DNA of 64,000 nucleotides, taken from contig LLEY01000003.1 of the NCBI GenBank assembly GCA_001414485.1, positions 620,001 through 684,000 of the forward strand, written 5' to 3'. This document shows positions 23,417-35,058 of this stretch, piece after piece (within the stretch, counting starts at the first letter, position 1; each line of letters starts with the position of its first letter). This DNA is from Calycina herbarum. Its lineage: Eukaryota; Ascomycota; Leotiomycetes; Helotiales; Pezizellaceae. The notes under the pieces are model-generated. The model worked only from the letters and a program-made list of their open reading frames with translations, searched no databases and was not told the DNA's origin. Position numbers and translations under genes: made by a program.

Positions 23417-25384
23417 ATGATTCCTTTTCCGATTTCAATAGCGCTAGCAGCAGCTTTCGTAAGATTCAGTAAATCTCAAGTGAAGCTTCCCGTGCTAACA
23501 TCAAGCCCAAACGATAGGCCTTTCTATATTTCGTTGGCGTCAGCATATACTGTATCTTCTTCCATCCTCTCCGCAACTATGATGGACCTTGGCATGCCAG
23601 ATTCTCCAGAGTCGCTTGGACATATCACACGCTCATTGGAGACCTTCCGCAATACACGTGCAGGCTTCATGACAAGTATGGGGATGTTCTTCGAATTGCA
23701 TACGATCAGCTTTCTTATATAAATAGCCAGGCTGTAAGTGTTTACCCTATCTGAAATATACATTTACTGATATTATACTTCTCAAGTGGACAGGTAAGAC
23801 CTCCAACACTCACTTATGACAAAGTTCTTATTGTGCAGACATCTATGGACATAGGACGCCATCAGGTGGTGGGAACTTGCCCAAAGATCTCCGTTATCGA
23901 CTTAAAGAACCGAATGGTGTGGGAAATATCGCAAGTACTTTGTAACACTCGACTAGTAGCCCACTAATTGTCATAGATCGTTGCAAATGAAGCGGACCAT
24001 AGACGTATGCGAAGATTGCAAGCTCACGCATTCTCTGAAAAGGCTTTGAGTGCCCAAGAGGAAGTGCTGGAGAGTTATGCCAGTAAATTAATTGGGAGAT
24101 TGAAGGAAAAGGCTTCTAGTCCGGAAACTAGTGTTGTTAATATTGTGAAGTGGTATAAGTGAGTTTCCTGGAAATGAGCGTCCACAAACGCGTCACTAAT
24201 AACATGTCAGCTATACTACCTTCGACCTTCTAGGCGATCTCGCCTTTGGACAATCCTTTGGCTGCTTAGACTCCGATGTCCTCCACGCATGTTTCCTTGT
24301 CCAAAGTTACGATTCAAGCTAACCAAACAAACCAGCCATGGATTAGCATAATTTTCAAATTCATCAAAGATTTCGCTGTTTATCGAGGATCGAGGGAGTT
24401 TTGGTGGCCATTCAGTAGTCTAGTGGTTTGGTCGGCTTCGGCAAAAGGTGTTGCAAGCAATCTCCAACATGCTGATTTTTCATACGCGAAAGCGAGGGAG
24501 AGGATTGCACAAGGTAGTACAGACAGGGCTGATTTTATGAGTTATATGCTTAAGCACAACGACGAGAAAGGGTAAGAAATTTTGGTTTAGGAGAAGCTCA
24601 ATAAATACTGATGAAGATTAGGATGTCTACAAAAGAGATTGAGAGCAACTCTTCACTTCTCATTATTGCTGGAAGTGAAACAAGTAAGTCTTCCAATCTT
24701 TCTAAATACCAAATCACATACTAATGAGATTCTCAAAAGCCGCAACGTTCCTCTCAGGTGTAACATATAACTTACTTATGAACCCCGACATTCTCACCAA
24801 AATACAAACCCTCATCCGAACTACTTTTCCCACCGCAGAATCAATCAACATTCTCACCTTGAATCAAATGCCCTACTTAACTGCAATCCTTGAAGAAGGC
24901 CTCCGCACCTATCCTCCAGTTCCAAACGATCTTCCTCGGGTCACAACCTCAGAAGGAAGCACAATCTGCGGCCGCTACGTACCCCCAAACACGGTAGTCT
25001 CGGTTCCCAACCTAGCTGCATACATGAGCGAAAGAAACTTCAAGAATGCCCACAAGTTCGTGCCTGAAAGATGGGAGAAGGATGATGAATCGAGGGGAAT
25101 TTACAAGGACGATGATAGGAAGGTTTTACAGCCCTTCAGTTTTGGGCCAAGAAATTGTATCGGGAGAAAGTGAGTGCTCTTCCTTTGCTTATTTTTTGGG
25201 TTGAAGGTTACTGACCATGGGGAATAGTCTTGCGTATGCGGAAATGCGACTCATTCTTGGGAAAGTTTTGTGGAATTTCGATTTGGAGTTAATGCCTGAG
25301 AGTAGGAATTGGGATGATCAGAAGATTTATGTGTTGTGGGAGAAGACACCTTTGATGGTGAGATTGGTTGCTAGAGAGTTGTGA
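23417..25384 (+). CDS. cytochrome P450 monooxygenase
   Basis: Ten exons give an uninterrupted 499-aa protein: 23417-23458, 23518-23733, 23787-23793, 23839-23930, 23977-24158, 24211-24286, 24336-24571, 24622-24683, 24740-25169 and 25228-25384. Exon 3 is only 7 nt (TGGACAG). Two introns (23931-23976 and 24287-24335) use GC donors. A membrane anchor occupies residues 1 to about 30 (MIPFPISIALAAAF, then AFLYFVGVSIY), followed by FFHPLRNYDGPW. I-helix AGSETT is near residue 300, ExxR (EEGLR) near 354, FVPERW near 410 and the haem loop FSFGPRNCIGRN near 437-448 with the cysteine ligand. The style is that of fungal CYP65-like enzymes (isotrichodermin C-15 hydroxylase type), by memory. The substrate is unknown, and no secondary-metabolite cluster partner is adjacent. 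Confidence 0.88.
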
Positions 25385-25788
25385 AATGGTCTAGAATACA
25401 GTTATGACTTGGTATGAAAGGTTAGTGAAGGGTACAATGCATTCTGAACGCTTCAAGGTCTGTTTCTACGCATATGGGCGAAATAGGAAATAGGCGAGTT
25501 TATTATATTTTGTTATTTCTGCAATATACCGTCATCCCTTCTCAACATACCTCTTGTTTATCATGATTTCAACCCAAAGACACCTTATCTGGCCATTCCT
25601 CTACTTCATCGCCCTCGTCCTCTTCCGCCTCTGCTCTGTCCTCCTCTTCCCTGTCCTCCTCTCTGCTCATCTCGATTTTGGCCACCTTTACCCTGATCTG
25701 CCCTCCCTCGTCCTCCTCTTTCTCGAACGAAAGATCGGCCACCTCGTTGTGAGTTCTGGAGGGTAGTATTTTCTTCAAAATCTCGTTC
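25385..25788. other. convergent intergenic with purine/pyrimidine-biased tract
   Basis: The plus strand is strongly pyrimidine-rich from 25570 to 25740, which reads on the minus strand as a Glu/Asp-rich frame (25814-25569) overlapping the tail of the next gene out of frame. This may be an acidic tail reached by splicing or frameshift, or simply low-complexity sequence. Confidence 0.4.
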
Positions 25789-27562
25789 TCAAAACGAGAC
25801 AATGACCTCATCACCAGTCTGTGTATCCGTTACGATGGGTGTTGTGCTTTCTTCATTTCCAGTCTTTTCTGCGACTACCTCTTCTTGTCTCCTCGCTCTT
25901 TCCTTTAACAGCTTGATCCATCTTGCTGATTTTCCCCAAACGTCCTCGGCAGAATCAACAGGATACGGCCCAAGTTTGAGGTCTTTAACGGAATCCAGTC
26001 TTGTCAATACCTTCTCGACCACTTCATCTATTCGCTCGTCGTCGGTCTTGTTCGCCTTATTACAGGGGTCCTCATCCCAAAGATTGCCAGGTGAAATTTG
26101 ACGGGGGTTCTCATAATATCTCATAATCAAAGTCAATTCTCTCAGATTGGGACATACTTCCTTAAGAACTGTGGTGAGAATATCCAGCATCCGAGAAAAC
26201 CCAATTCGATATGAGTATCTATCGAGTTTGGGCTCAGGCTCGTCGGCTGAAAGAAAAGAATCCCAAACAGTTTTCATCTCACCCTCAATTAGAATCTTGG
26301 TCAATAACGAGGTATTGACTCGACCTATCCGATGGAAGAACTGCAGCATCGGGTCTCTGGCTACAAACTTTGGGAGAAACCCATCGGGGAAGAACATCCG
26401 CTCGATTCCACTTTTAACTTGGCGAGGTGTCTGTGGACTCCCATCTTTCCTCGCCATTCCCGGAATCCAGTGTGGGTAGTGCTCAAACTCTTTGGGTTCA
26501 TGAAGTCGATAAGGGTATTCAAAGCGGGGGCTAGTGTTGAATGCGAAAGCGTTTTCTCCATAGAGCACCTCTCTACATTCTTGAAGAACCTGCTTGCTGA
26601 CTCGCAGGAGAGCCAGAGAGCTCAGCGTAGGCACCGACAGGTCCATCCGATTGATGATTTGGGGAACCGTTGCCCGTCTTCTCCACGATAAATAACGTCG
26701 CATCCAGTTTGAGTTCCAAATTCACTGGAAAACGCGAAAGGAAGTTATGTCTTACCACTGGCGATCAAGTCAGATTGTGAAGGGGTTGGGTCCGTTGGAA
26801 AATCCTTCGTCAAATCTATATCAAGACCGCGATGGTAAAGTGGCTCGATTATAGTGAAATATCGATAACCAGCAGGGTCATCACGTTCAGTCTGTTGCCG
26901 CTCCGCCCACTACAACAAATTAGCATATAATTTTCTTGTTGGATCAGGAGCAGAGAGCAGTAAGTAAAAATAAATTTGCTCCCAGATACTAAAGACAGGA
27001 GTTTGAAGGCGGGGGAAAGGTAAATGTTACATACTTGGTACATGTAGCGTCTGTGTTCGTCTTGTTCTGTCCGATATCCCACGGCAGTCCACTTGCGTGC
27101 AGTTGTGTTCCATTTTATATAGCCAGGCAGAATGGTTGCTGGTCTTAAGAGGTGGATCCGCCAGATCTCATCTCGAAGTTCTGTGCTATCCAGTTAGCTT
27201 CATATTAGTGAGCACAATATCGAGTTTATCGCAACCTTCGTCCAGGTCAAACTAAAGATATGTGGCTGAGGGAAGTGTAATACTAAGTGTATTACGTACT
27301 TTTTTGGGTAACTAAAAAAATGTACATACCTCTGGGCAACGTATGCAAGATATTTGTCTTCTCAGCTTCTTTGAAAAGAAGTGCTTCTTCAGCGAGACGG
27401 ATTTATTCTACCAGACGTGCTTCTTCTGCAAGGCGGGCTTCTTCTACCAGTCGTGCTTCTTCTGCAAGACGGTTCTTCTGCTAGCTGAGCATCTCTCGCA
27501 TCTCTCTCTTCCTTTGTGGAGCGAAGAGCCTTTGCGTAATTCATTGTTGGGAAGGATCTCAT
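25789..27562 (-). pseudogene. DUF7730-like fungal protein gene, reading frame apparently broken
   Basis: Recognisable pieces are 27562-27330 (start MRSFPTMNYAKAL, then a repeated 10-residue LAEEARLVEE coiled-coil motif), 27180-27035 (LRDEIWRIHLL...), 26909-26756 (WAERQQTERDDP...) and 26703-25789 (305 codons with LALLRVSKQVLQECREVLYGENAFAF). That last motif is the typical 'cell-wall-less' fungal DUF7730 core of unknown function. Two defects are seen. In the repeat, a 2-base loss shifts frame near 27470 and a TAA lies in the repeat frame near 27405. Also, no plausible intron joins 26756 to the last part in frame, the only short candidate (GTAAGA...CAG) being 31 nt and giving the wrong frame. 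Either a decaying gene, or a different exon structure that I could not resolve. Confidence 0.55.
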
Positions 27563-28286
27563 TCTGATTGTGACGAGAGAATCCTGAGGGTGGTTGGGGT
27601 TAGCGTGTGTATCTTAGGATGTAGAGAAATCAAGGGTGATAGGAAGTGGATGTTGTGGATTGTAGTGGAGTAAAGTGTGAAGATATGAAGGTTGAATTAT
27701 CAGAGTTGGAGGGTTGATTGGGAGGAAAGGTCCTTGGAATTTATATTTTATTTAGTGTCTGTTCTGCTCCATGAAATTTTGCATACAAACCCCTAATGAA
27801 TAGGGATAAGCCCAAAGTGCATCTAATAAGTAAAAGCTTCTATTAACGAACGTAGATTCACTATTCAATATATGAACAATAAGGAGTTTATCTCTCTCAT
27901 TGGAAACCTCACAGAGACTGAATTGTGGTATATATACTTCCATACTCACCTTTAGAGGACATGCATTCCTCCAGTGGCGATCAAAGGCAATCAAAGGTTT
28001 GTAGCAAACAAGTGAAATTTACAATCTATCCATATCAACAATTGACGGGTAAGCAGACCATGTGGCAACTCCTTCATTGGTTTCTGCATTGCATTGTGTC
28101 ATCTGGATGTCAAAAGATACCATTTGGCTGTGGGATAATAAGAGTAATACTTTCTATAAATTTGATCCCGTTTCTGTGACAAAACAACTTGGAAACTCAA
28201 AGGTATCATGTCAAAACGAAACAATTAGAACTCCAAATTATCCCCGAAAATGCCCCCTTTTGCAATGCAATTTGCAATACATTAAG
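27563..28286. other. intergenic
   Basis: Upstream of the DUF7730-like gene and downstream of the small secreted protein gene (both minus). No feature supported. Confidence 0.35.
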
Positions 28287-28989
28287 TTAGCGACGCAATT
28301 TAGGAAATTCCTGTTGAATGCAAGCTTTACTGAAAAACAATCCAGCCAATTCTCGAGTAGTACATTCTTTCCCAACAAGTCTAAACCCTCCTGAAATAGT
28401 CATGGGAGAGTCATACCACCCTACAACCCACTGATCACTCGCTTTAGCACAATTAGTGGGACCAATCTTGAACTCTGCCCACCCATAGCCTGAGTCGGAA
28501 TGGTGTTTGTTTCCTATTTGATAGGTTAGAAACACCCTTAAAATCGCAATCTCTCAAGTTTCATGTAGAGCTTACGGTAAAAATTAAAAGGGTTAATCCA
28601 CCCAGGTTTGGGATTTGGTGGAGGGTTCAACTCGGAAATGTGCCAAAACTAAAATATGGTCAGCTAGAGACTTCACAGAAGTGGAGAAATCTTACCAAAT
28701 AATGATCTACTGGGGACTCTCCAGGGAAATAGAATCCAAGGAATACTAAGGATGTGAAGTTTGCAACATTTTCTGGAGCTATTCCAGTAGGGACTGTGTT
28801 ATTCCTAGACGCTATAAGTTTGAGAAATTCTGGAAAGGAGCAAGATAAAAATTACCATACCACTATAAAATTGGAACCGATGGGCATGAGATCCCCTTCC
28901 TTGGGGCTAAGAATTGGCGGATAGTAGAGCTCTGCAAGGCCCGGTTGGATGATAGCGAGAAGGAATAGTGGTGCTAAGAAGAAATTCAT
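28287..28989 (-). CDS. small secreted protein, possibly Kre9/Knh1-like N-terminal fold
   Basis: Four exons, 28989-28856, 28804-28696, 28648-28576 and 28513-28287, keep one frame and give 180 aa. Residues 1 to about 20 form a signal peptide (MNFFLAPLFLLAIIQPGLA). The mature protein begins ELYYPPILSPKEGDLMPIG and continues SNFIVVWNNTVPTG, the P-x2-G ... G-[ST]-x-[FI]-x-[VI]-x-W pattern seen in Kre9/Knh1-type fungal wall proteins. Splicing exon 1 with donor GTAATT at 28855 and acceptor TAG at 28805 creates the conserved Trp. A tryptophan-rich middle (FWHISELNPPPNPKPGW) and three C-terminal cysteines follow. No GPI signal. Extracellular, function unknown. Confidence 0.7.
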
Positions 28990-29795
28990 TTTGTTTTCTC
29001 TGCTAAAGCTTGGTATTGAATGACTCGAATAAGATGCTGAATTTTATGAGAAAAGGGCTTTGGAAATATAGGTGTTTGTCGAGGAAGTTGTGAACTGTTA
29101 TACTAGCGTTCATGACGTACGAAGATGAACACAAACTCAAATCATGAATCTCCAAAATCACGATAGGCTAAAGTCAGATATACGAAAGCAGAAGGAAGAA
29201 CACAAATCTTGTTCGATGCCTTGCAGACATATCGAATTAGGCTGAATCGCAAACTCCCGTTTTACGCATATCGGTGCCTCGACCGGTTTTGGGAGTAGTC
29301 ATATGCTGTCACTTCACGTAAATACTTCAAATACTGAGCAGATTCAAATTCCGTCTTAAGAAGGGCTTCAATTGGATAATGCGATGTGACCTAAACTGCC
29401 CCTGAACTTTGTGGTGCCACTACTCCTCCCAACTCTTCAAGATTCTGTCTACTGAGTGAAAACAAACTTCCGACCGAGCGAAAAACCTAATTTTTACTTA
29501 TGTTATTGCCCTCATAGATTTTAGGGTATCATCACGAAAATTGGCCGAAAAAGTGTGAACTGACTGCCTCCCTTTTTTTTCTCTCGCTTAGCTCAAAAGG
29601 CGGTCTTTCAGCCCTCGTGATGGACAACAAAACACTCTCGTCGTTCTGAATTTGCGAAAGATTCTGGTGTTGCCCCAGATACCGTAGGATAACACAATAT
29701 AATAGTGGAATAATTACCTAAACTGAGAGCTTACCCATTGTCTTCACTGTTATTTTTACTGTCCTTCGCGAGATTTCCAACAATTAACACCTCAA
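28990..29795. other. intergenic
   Basis: Holds the promoter side of the secreted protein gene and the 3' side of the GH92 gene (both minus). Nothing else recognised. Confidence 0.35.
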
Positions 29796-32474
29796 TCATC
29801 CTAGATAACCTGGGCTAGGAGGTATGTCCCCCGTATCCCACCGCGTTGGTTCCGATCCCATCTTGAATTCCAACAACCCACCCTGTCCATTTGCACCGAC
29901 AAGGTCTTCGTGACTGACCCAACTCTTATTCCAAGCTTCGCCATTGACTTTCAAGCTTTGAACATATATTCCCCTGTCTAACCCACTAGCCTTGATTCTC
30001 AGAAAGCCACCATCATCCCCAAGTTTCATCGTCGAGTCTTCGAATCGTGGGGACAAGATAAGATACACTGGTTGGGTGACAACGGGGTACAAACCAAGCA
30101 TGTTCCAAACAAGCCAACTACTCATTGAGCCAGCATCATCATTCCCAGGAATACCAGACTTTTCGACGTTGTACCACGAATCGACCACCTCATATGACCG
30201 TTTGACAGATTTGTACTGTCTCCGTGGTACGTAGTTATACAAGAATGGAGTCATGAAACTCGGCTCATTACCTGGATTGAAGATTGTTGTTCCTGCTCGG
30301 TTATTACCCGCATTAGAATTGGCAATGTCTGGTATAAAGATAGTGTCTAGTCGTGACTCAAAGGTCTCCGGTCCACCCATGAACTCGCTCAGGGTTTTCA
30401 TATCAAAAGGAATTGAGAAACTGTATTCCCACGGAACCCCTTCATAGCTAATTGCCGCCCAATCGCAATTCCCGCAGCTGAGTGGATCATACTTTGCAAT
30501 GCTTCCATTCCCATAGGTTGGGGCAAGAAACCCTGTAAAGTTCAGTGAGGTGACGTTTGTGTTCCATGATTTTTGCCACCCCCTAACCATTTGTTAGACT
30601 TGTTAATTTTGAATTGGAGAGGCTACTCACGCTGATCGATTCATGTATAACGCCACATCTTGGGGTGCTTCACCTTTTGCCACCTGAGCCAACGAAAAGT
30701 CGTTTAGGGAGTATTCGACAGTTTTGCTTATACAACGACCGTAGGCGGGAGTCACAAATCCATACCTTTTCCAATCTGGCAATGCACCTCTTCCTTCTTT
30801 GGTACTGCCACTTAGGTCTTCCCAGTCAAAATTATTGTATGGTAAAACTTCCGCATTAGTTTTCATGGCACGGTACCCATCTGTCCAATTAATTCCACCT
30901 TGCAGTCCTTTGACGTAAGCATCCGCAAGAATATTATCTGCATTCGAACCACCTTGGACTCTTCCGTTGGTATTTCGACTTCTACCGTCCGGCATAAATC
31001 TTTCAAACCTCCAGATATCTATTAAGGACTTGACCATTTCGATTTGCTTTTTGGGTAAGATGAGACTAATGAGAGCGTGGGTACACCGGAAGGTATCCTG
31101 TAAAGCGTATCAATAAAAATGTATGGTTTACAAGTGAGATAAAAAGTTGAGTGTTGATCCACATGGACTTGAAAGACTTACCCATAGAGTATAGAAATCA
31201 TCATAATAAGGTTCCTCTGACTCCCAATAAGGATTCTCCCCAGTACGGTCTGAAGGCATCAGGTGTGAGTGATACAACCCGGTGTAGAACATCTCCAATT
31301 GTGTCTCATTGGTGGTTGTAACATCGATTTTGGACAAAACTTGCTCGTTCCATTGGGTCTCAGCCGCCTTGACTGTCGTGTTGAGGTCCCAATGTGGAAT
31401 CTCATCGAGGAATTGGCATGCTTTGTCGGTTGAAATCCAGCTAATACCGACCTTCGAAGTCACAGTAGAGACATTTGACGGGAACTCAAAAAGAGCCCCG
31501 ATACGATTGGCATACTGATAGCTTAAAGCACCTCCTTGGATCGAGGTTGCGTCTGTAAAGGTTGGAACGACACCCGTGGTATTTGGCCAGAAAGGATCGG
31601 TATACTTGCCCCAGAAGAGCTGGGCTTGTTGTGGAGCACTGTCGAAATGACCACAAAAGTATACTCGGTAATCACCACCTACATCGAGTCAGCATCGACG
31701 AATGAACAATTGGAATCAACTGACCTGATGCCCAACCTTCGCGATAAACCCCATACCCAGAATACCAAGAACCATCATCACTTCTCTCGATATAGCCATT
31801 TGAATACCTTTGAATTTATGTTAGTAACTCTATAGAAGTAAGAAGTTACCAGAGTTTAGTACCATTGTTCTTTCTTGCCAGCGGCTGGCAAAAAGTGACT
31901 GATATCCACCAAGACTGATCGACCTGTGTTCTCTGGGTAATGGTATTTCATGATGCCAGCGTGCATACTGGAGCTCATCTCAGCTGTGACCCCATTTTGA
32001 AGCTCAGTCCTGAAATATCCCACATGAGCCACATCTTCTACGACACGTGGTTGCATATACGTGATGTTATCGAGAATATTTACACCCTCAAGCTTCGTCA
32101 ATGGCATCTGTGGGATGATACCATAGGTCGGAGCTCCCCCGGTCCCGCTAACATGAAGCATAGTGATAGCTGTAACGTTTCCATCAGGCAAATACCCAGC
32201 GTTTGCAGCATAAGATATGTTCCATCTAGTGTTAGACCTTTAGCGAGTGCTGGAAGAAATTCCATGTATCTCAATCTCACCTTGTGGTGTCAATTCCAAC
32301 TTTCACCGCCCCAAAAGGCAGTGTCGCACCTGGAAAGACATTCCCACCTCTGAAAGCGGAACCAGGAACGTCACCCTCAGTGCCAATAAATGGGTTTACG
32401 TATTTGGTGAAATCTGTAATGTTACTTGCGGTGGTCAACGTAATCAATACCAGAAAACATAAAGATGAAAGCAT
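29796..32474 (-). CDS. secreted alpha-1,2-mannosidase, glycoside hydrolase family 92
   Basis: Six exons: 32474-32281, 32225-31863, 31807-31725, 31678-31182, 31097-30631 and 30582-29796. The frame is continuous over all five introns, giving 796 aa, usual for fungal GH92. The signal peptide spans residues 1 to about 17 (MLSSLCFLVLITLTTAS). The N-terminal beta-sandwich opens YVNPFIGTEGDVPG. The family landmarks LPFGAVKVG, HVSGTGGAPTYG, SDDGSWYSGYG, the helical-barrel start LWDTFRCTHAL and the Ca/catalytic-region motif GNDDAGSMSSW are all present. The likely reaction is exo-hydrolysis of alpha-1,2-mannose from N-glycans or mannan, outside the cell. Intact. Confidence 0.93.
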
Positions 32475-35058
32475 TATTGCGGCTAACGAACCCCTAATAT
32501 TGCATCTGAAGAATAACCAAAGGAAGAAAAAGGAAACATGTTGACTTATGTCAAGAAAAATGAAGGATTTTCAATCCACTTGTTCCCCGCTTTGAGGGTC
32601 GACCTTTGAGCGTTGCCAAGTAACAGTAGCATGGCAGACTGGGGAAAGCAAGGGTTTTCTGCTAAAAGATAGGGACTACTCATCTTCTTTGTGAGGGGAT
32701 TTGAAGAAACGGTGAGCAAAGGTGGGAGATATATAGTGGAATAAGCTTTCCAGGGGAAGTTTAGGAGGCTGGGGTGAGGGGTTCCCCATGTTTTCCCCCA
32801 CAAATCCACCCGCGAACTTCAATTCGTGACCGAATACCGAGGTTGGTAAGCTGTTCTGCGAGAATTGATAGGATTTTTCTACCTGTGATGAAATGGAAAA
32901 ATATCCTGAATGAATTCTTCTAAGCTGCAATTTACTGGCAGATTTTGTAATGTAATTGTCCATAAGAAAATAAAAGAACGAACCTGATAGAAGAGCCAAT
33001 GGGATCTCCCAAAAACCGGAAATGGACCCCGGCCAACTTTCCTGATCCAAGACAAACAACAACCAAAAGAGTTCCAAACCTCATGGTAGTGGTTATGCCA
33101 CCATCCGACGAAATTGGCATTCCGTGACCTTTCCCGCATCGTTCTCGAGTCTCGCGAGAGAAAGGCTAGTGTTGCAAACCCCCTCCGCTGACGACAATCG
33201 AGCTCACCATATTGCAGCCGCCTCTTGTCTCCTCTTTGGAGTTCGAGCGCTGCCAGTCCTCTTCCTTCTCCTCGATACAATCAATTGCGCCATGCTATGC
33301 GTCGATTCATCGATCGGCCCAGCTTAAATGATATATGTACGACCCTTGAATGAGGCAAGAGATACCAAAATGTTAGGAGAATGCTATGATGGAGTGCTTC
33401 GGGTCCGAATACTGTCGTCTTGGGTGTGCCATCCCACCACCCGCGATGCGATTTCGATAACAAGGAATCACGTATATGGAGAAGGGCGAAGGGGGTCATA
33501 CTCTGGAGGCAAGGGTCCGTGCGTCGTGACAGCGCGACGCCCAGACGAGTTGAGAAGAGAGGGAAGGAGCGATCTTGTTTCCAGATTCTATACTCTGGTC
33601 TGGGTGTGGACAGAGTCGTGCCTTCCCTTCTTACCGCGTAGTGTCACCGGGTCGAGGTCGTCGAAGTTAAGGAGGAAGGAACGACCTCGACTCGGTCCCG
33701 TGTGAGAAATGCCCTGCTCACCAATCTCCCTCTTTCCTCTCCAAAACCCCGCCGAGACATCAATGTTGAATGCCTCTTGTACCCCGGTTCGTGGCCCAAA
33801 TACCACTGGCTTCGTTGCGCCATGCCATGGGAGTTGACGGTGGCAATTGAACCAACCATGCTTTTTAATATGGGACTTCTGGTGACAATCGGGATCGTGC
33901 TGTCGATAATAGCTTTTATCTTTCACGATTTTTCTCTCAAGACTTATCTCTTGTTGCAGGTTCTCCTTGTTGAGAGTGGAAGATCTTGTTTCTTTAACAT
34001 AAATATTCTTTCATATGTTCTTGATTCGTGTTGATTGGAATGATGGAGTGAGCGAAACTCCATTGAGTTTCACATCTGTCTCCTGCTTTATTCTGTTCAT
34101 CAAATCTTAAGTTTCTGCCTGTCGCCAAGGTCCAAGTCTTAACTTGAGAGCCTCTGGCGAGGAGACGAGAAACAAAGTTGTCGATTTCTTAATTATCACT
34201 AGAAGTTATGAGAGACCCGCAAAAGCATGAAATGGGCGCGCCACTGCTTTTGCTTGTCTCTCCTCAAGCTTGCTTCTATTTTTGAAACAGCTTAAGAATC
34301 TTATCGAGAATGTTACTTATTCTTAGATGAATTTTCGTTTTGCTCGCTTCTTGAAAGTTCAACGAACAGGCATCCAAGCAGCTCAGAACTCCAGGTACTG
34401 CCTAAGAAATGCGATTCCGTGTCTTGTTACGTCTCAGTAGCGACATTAGAGATTGCCCAATACGTTGATTTGTTTTTGTGCAGCGGAATTTGAGGCCATT
34501 TCAGCTTCCCGGGTGTCTACATGAACAAAGATCCGGTCGATCCAATTTAAAACTTCATCGGTCAGATAGTGCTTCTCATGCCAACAAAAGCCACTTAGAT
34601 AACTGGGTGGTGGATATCCCTGTTTTTGCAGCCACACAGTGACGGAAAATTGGAAGAGAACCACTGTTGGCCAGAAGGTTAATTGGCAGACCTTTCCATT
34701 AATGCTATTTCATCTTGACATATTGTTCGGCAGTGAAATTATCAAATGTTTGAATAAGTCGGCAGGGTTGATTGTAGACAGGAGGTGATTAGCCACCTCG
34801 CGCATGACCATAGCCGAAAATGGAGATTGGTCCTGTCAGCACAGCTCTAAGATCCACCTTCGCATGCCGATTATAATTAGCGGGGTCGTAAACACCACAA
34901 ACTGCTTCCTTGATAGGTCATTATTATAAATCATCCCATGAACTTCGGATTTAGTTGGTCTCGGGGTTTAGATACAAGGTGATGTATAAAAAACTAAAAT
35001 TCCCAGTTTATTATCTGTACTTCAGCTAGAATACCCTAGAAGTCAATACTGTGCGATT
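32475..35058. other. gene-free stretch
   Basis: 2.6 kb with many overlapping open frames but no recognisable protein. A short hairpin sits at 33647-33695 (15-bp arms GGTCGAGGTCGT/ACGACCTCGACT). On the minus strand two diverged copies of a peptide-like segment occur, around 33400-33460 and 33780-33850 (GTPKTTVFGP versus GATKPVVFGP), suggesting an old duplicated relic. Confidence 0.45.
34985..34992 (+). promoter_or_regulatory. TATA box of the epoxide-hydrolase-like gene
   Basis: TATAAAAA, 67 bases before the ATG at 35059, at a normal distance for a short-leader fungal gene. Confidence 0.55.

Noticed and set aside
25569..25814. Glu/Asp-rich minus frame at the end of the DUF7730-like gene
   Set aside because: Purine-rich low complexity. 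I could not link it by a sound splice to the gene, so it is not annotated as an exon.
32546..33327. Minus-strand open frames of 87-133 codons
   Set aside because: Three frames overlap with no domain, signal peptide or conserved motif; treated as promoter-side sequence of the GH92 gene.
33328..34034. Plus-strand frames of 110-125 codons
   Set aside because: Arg/Ser-rich with no domain; weak similarity signals lie on the other strand.
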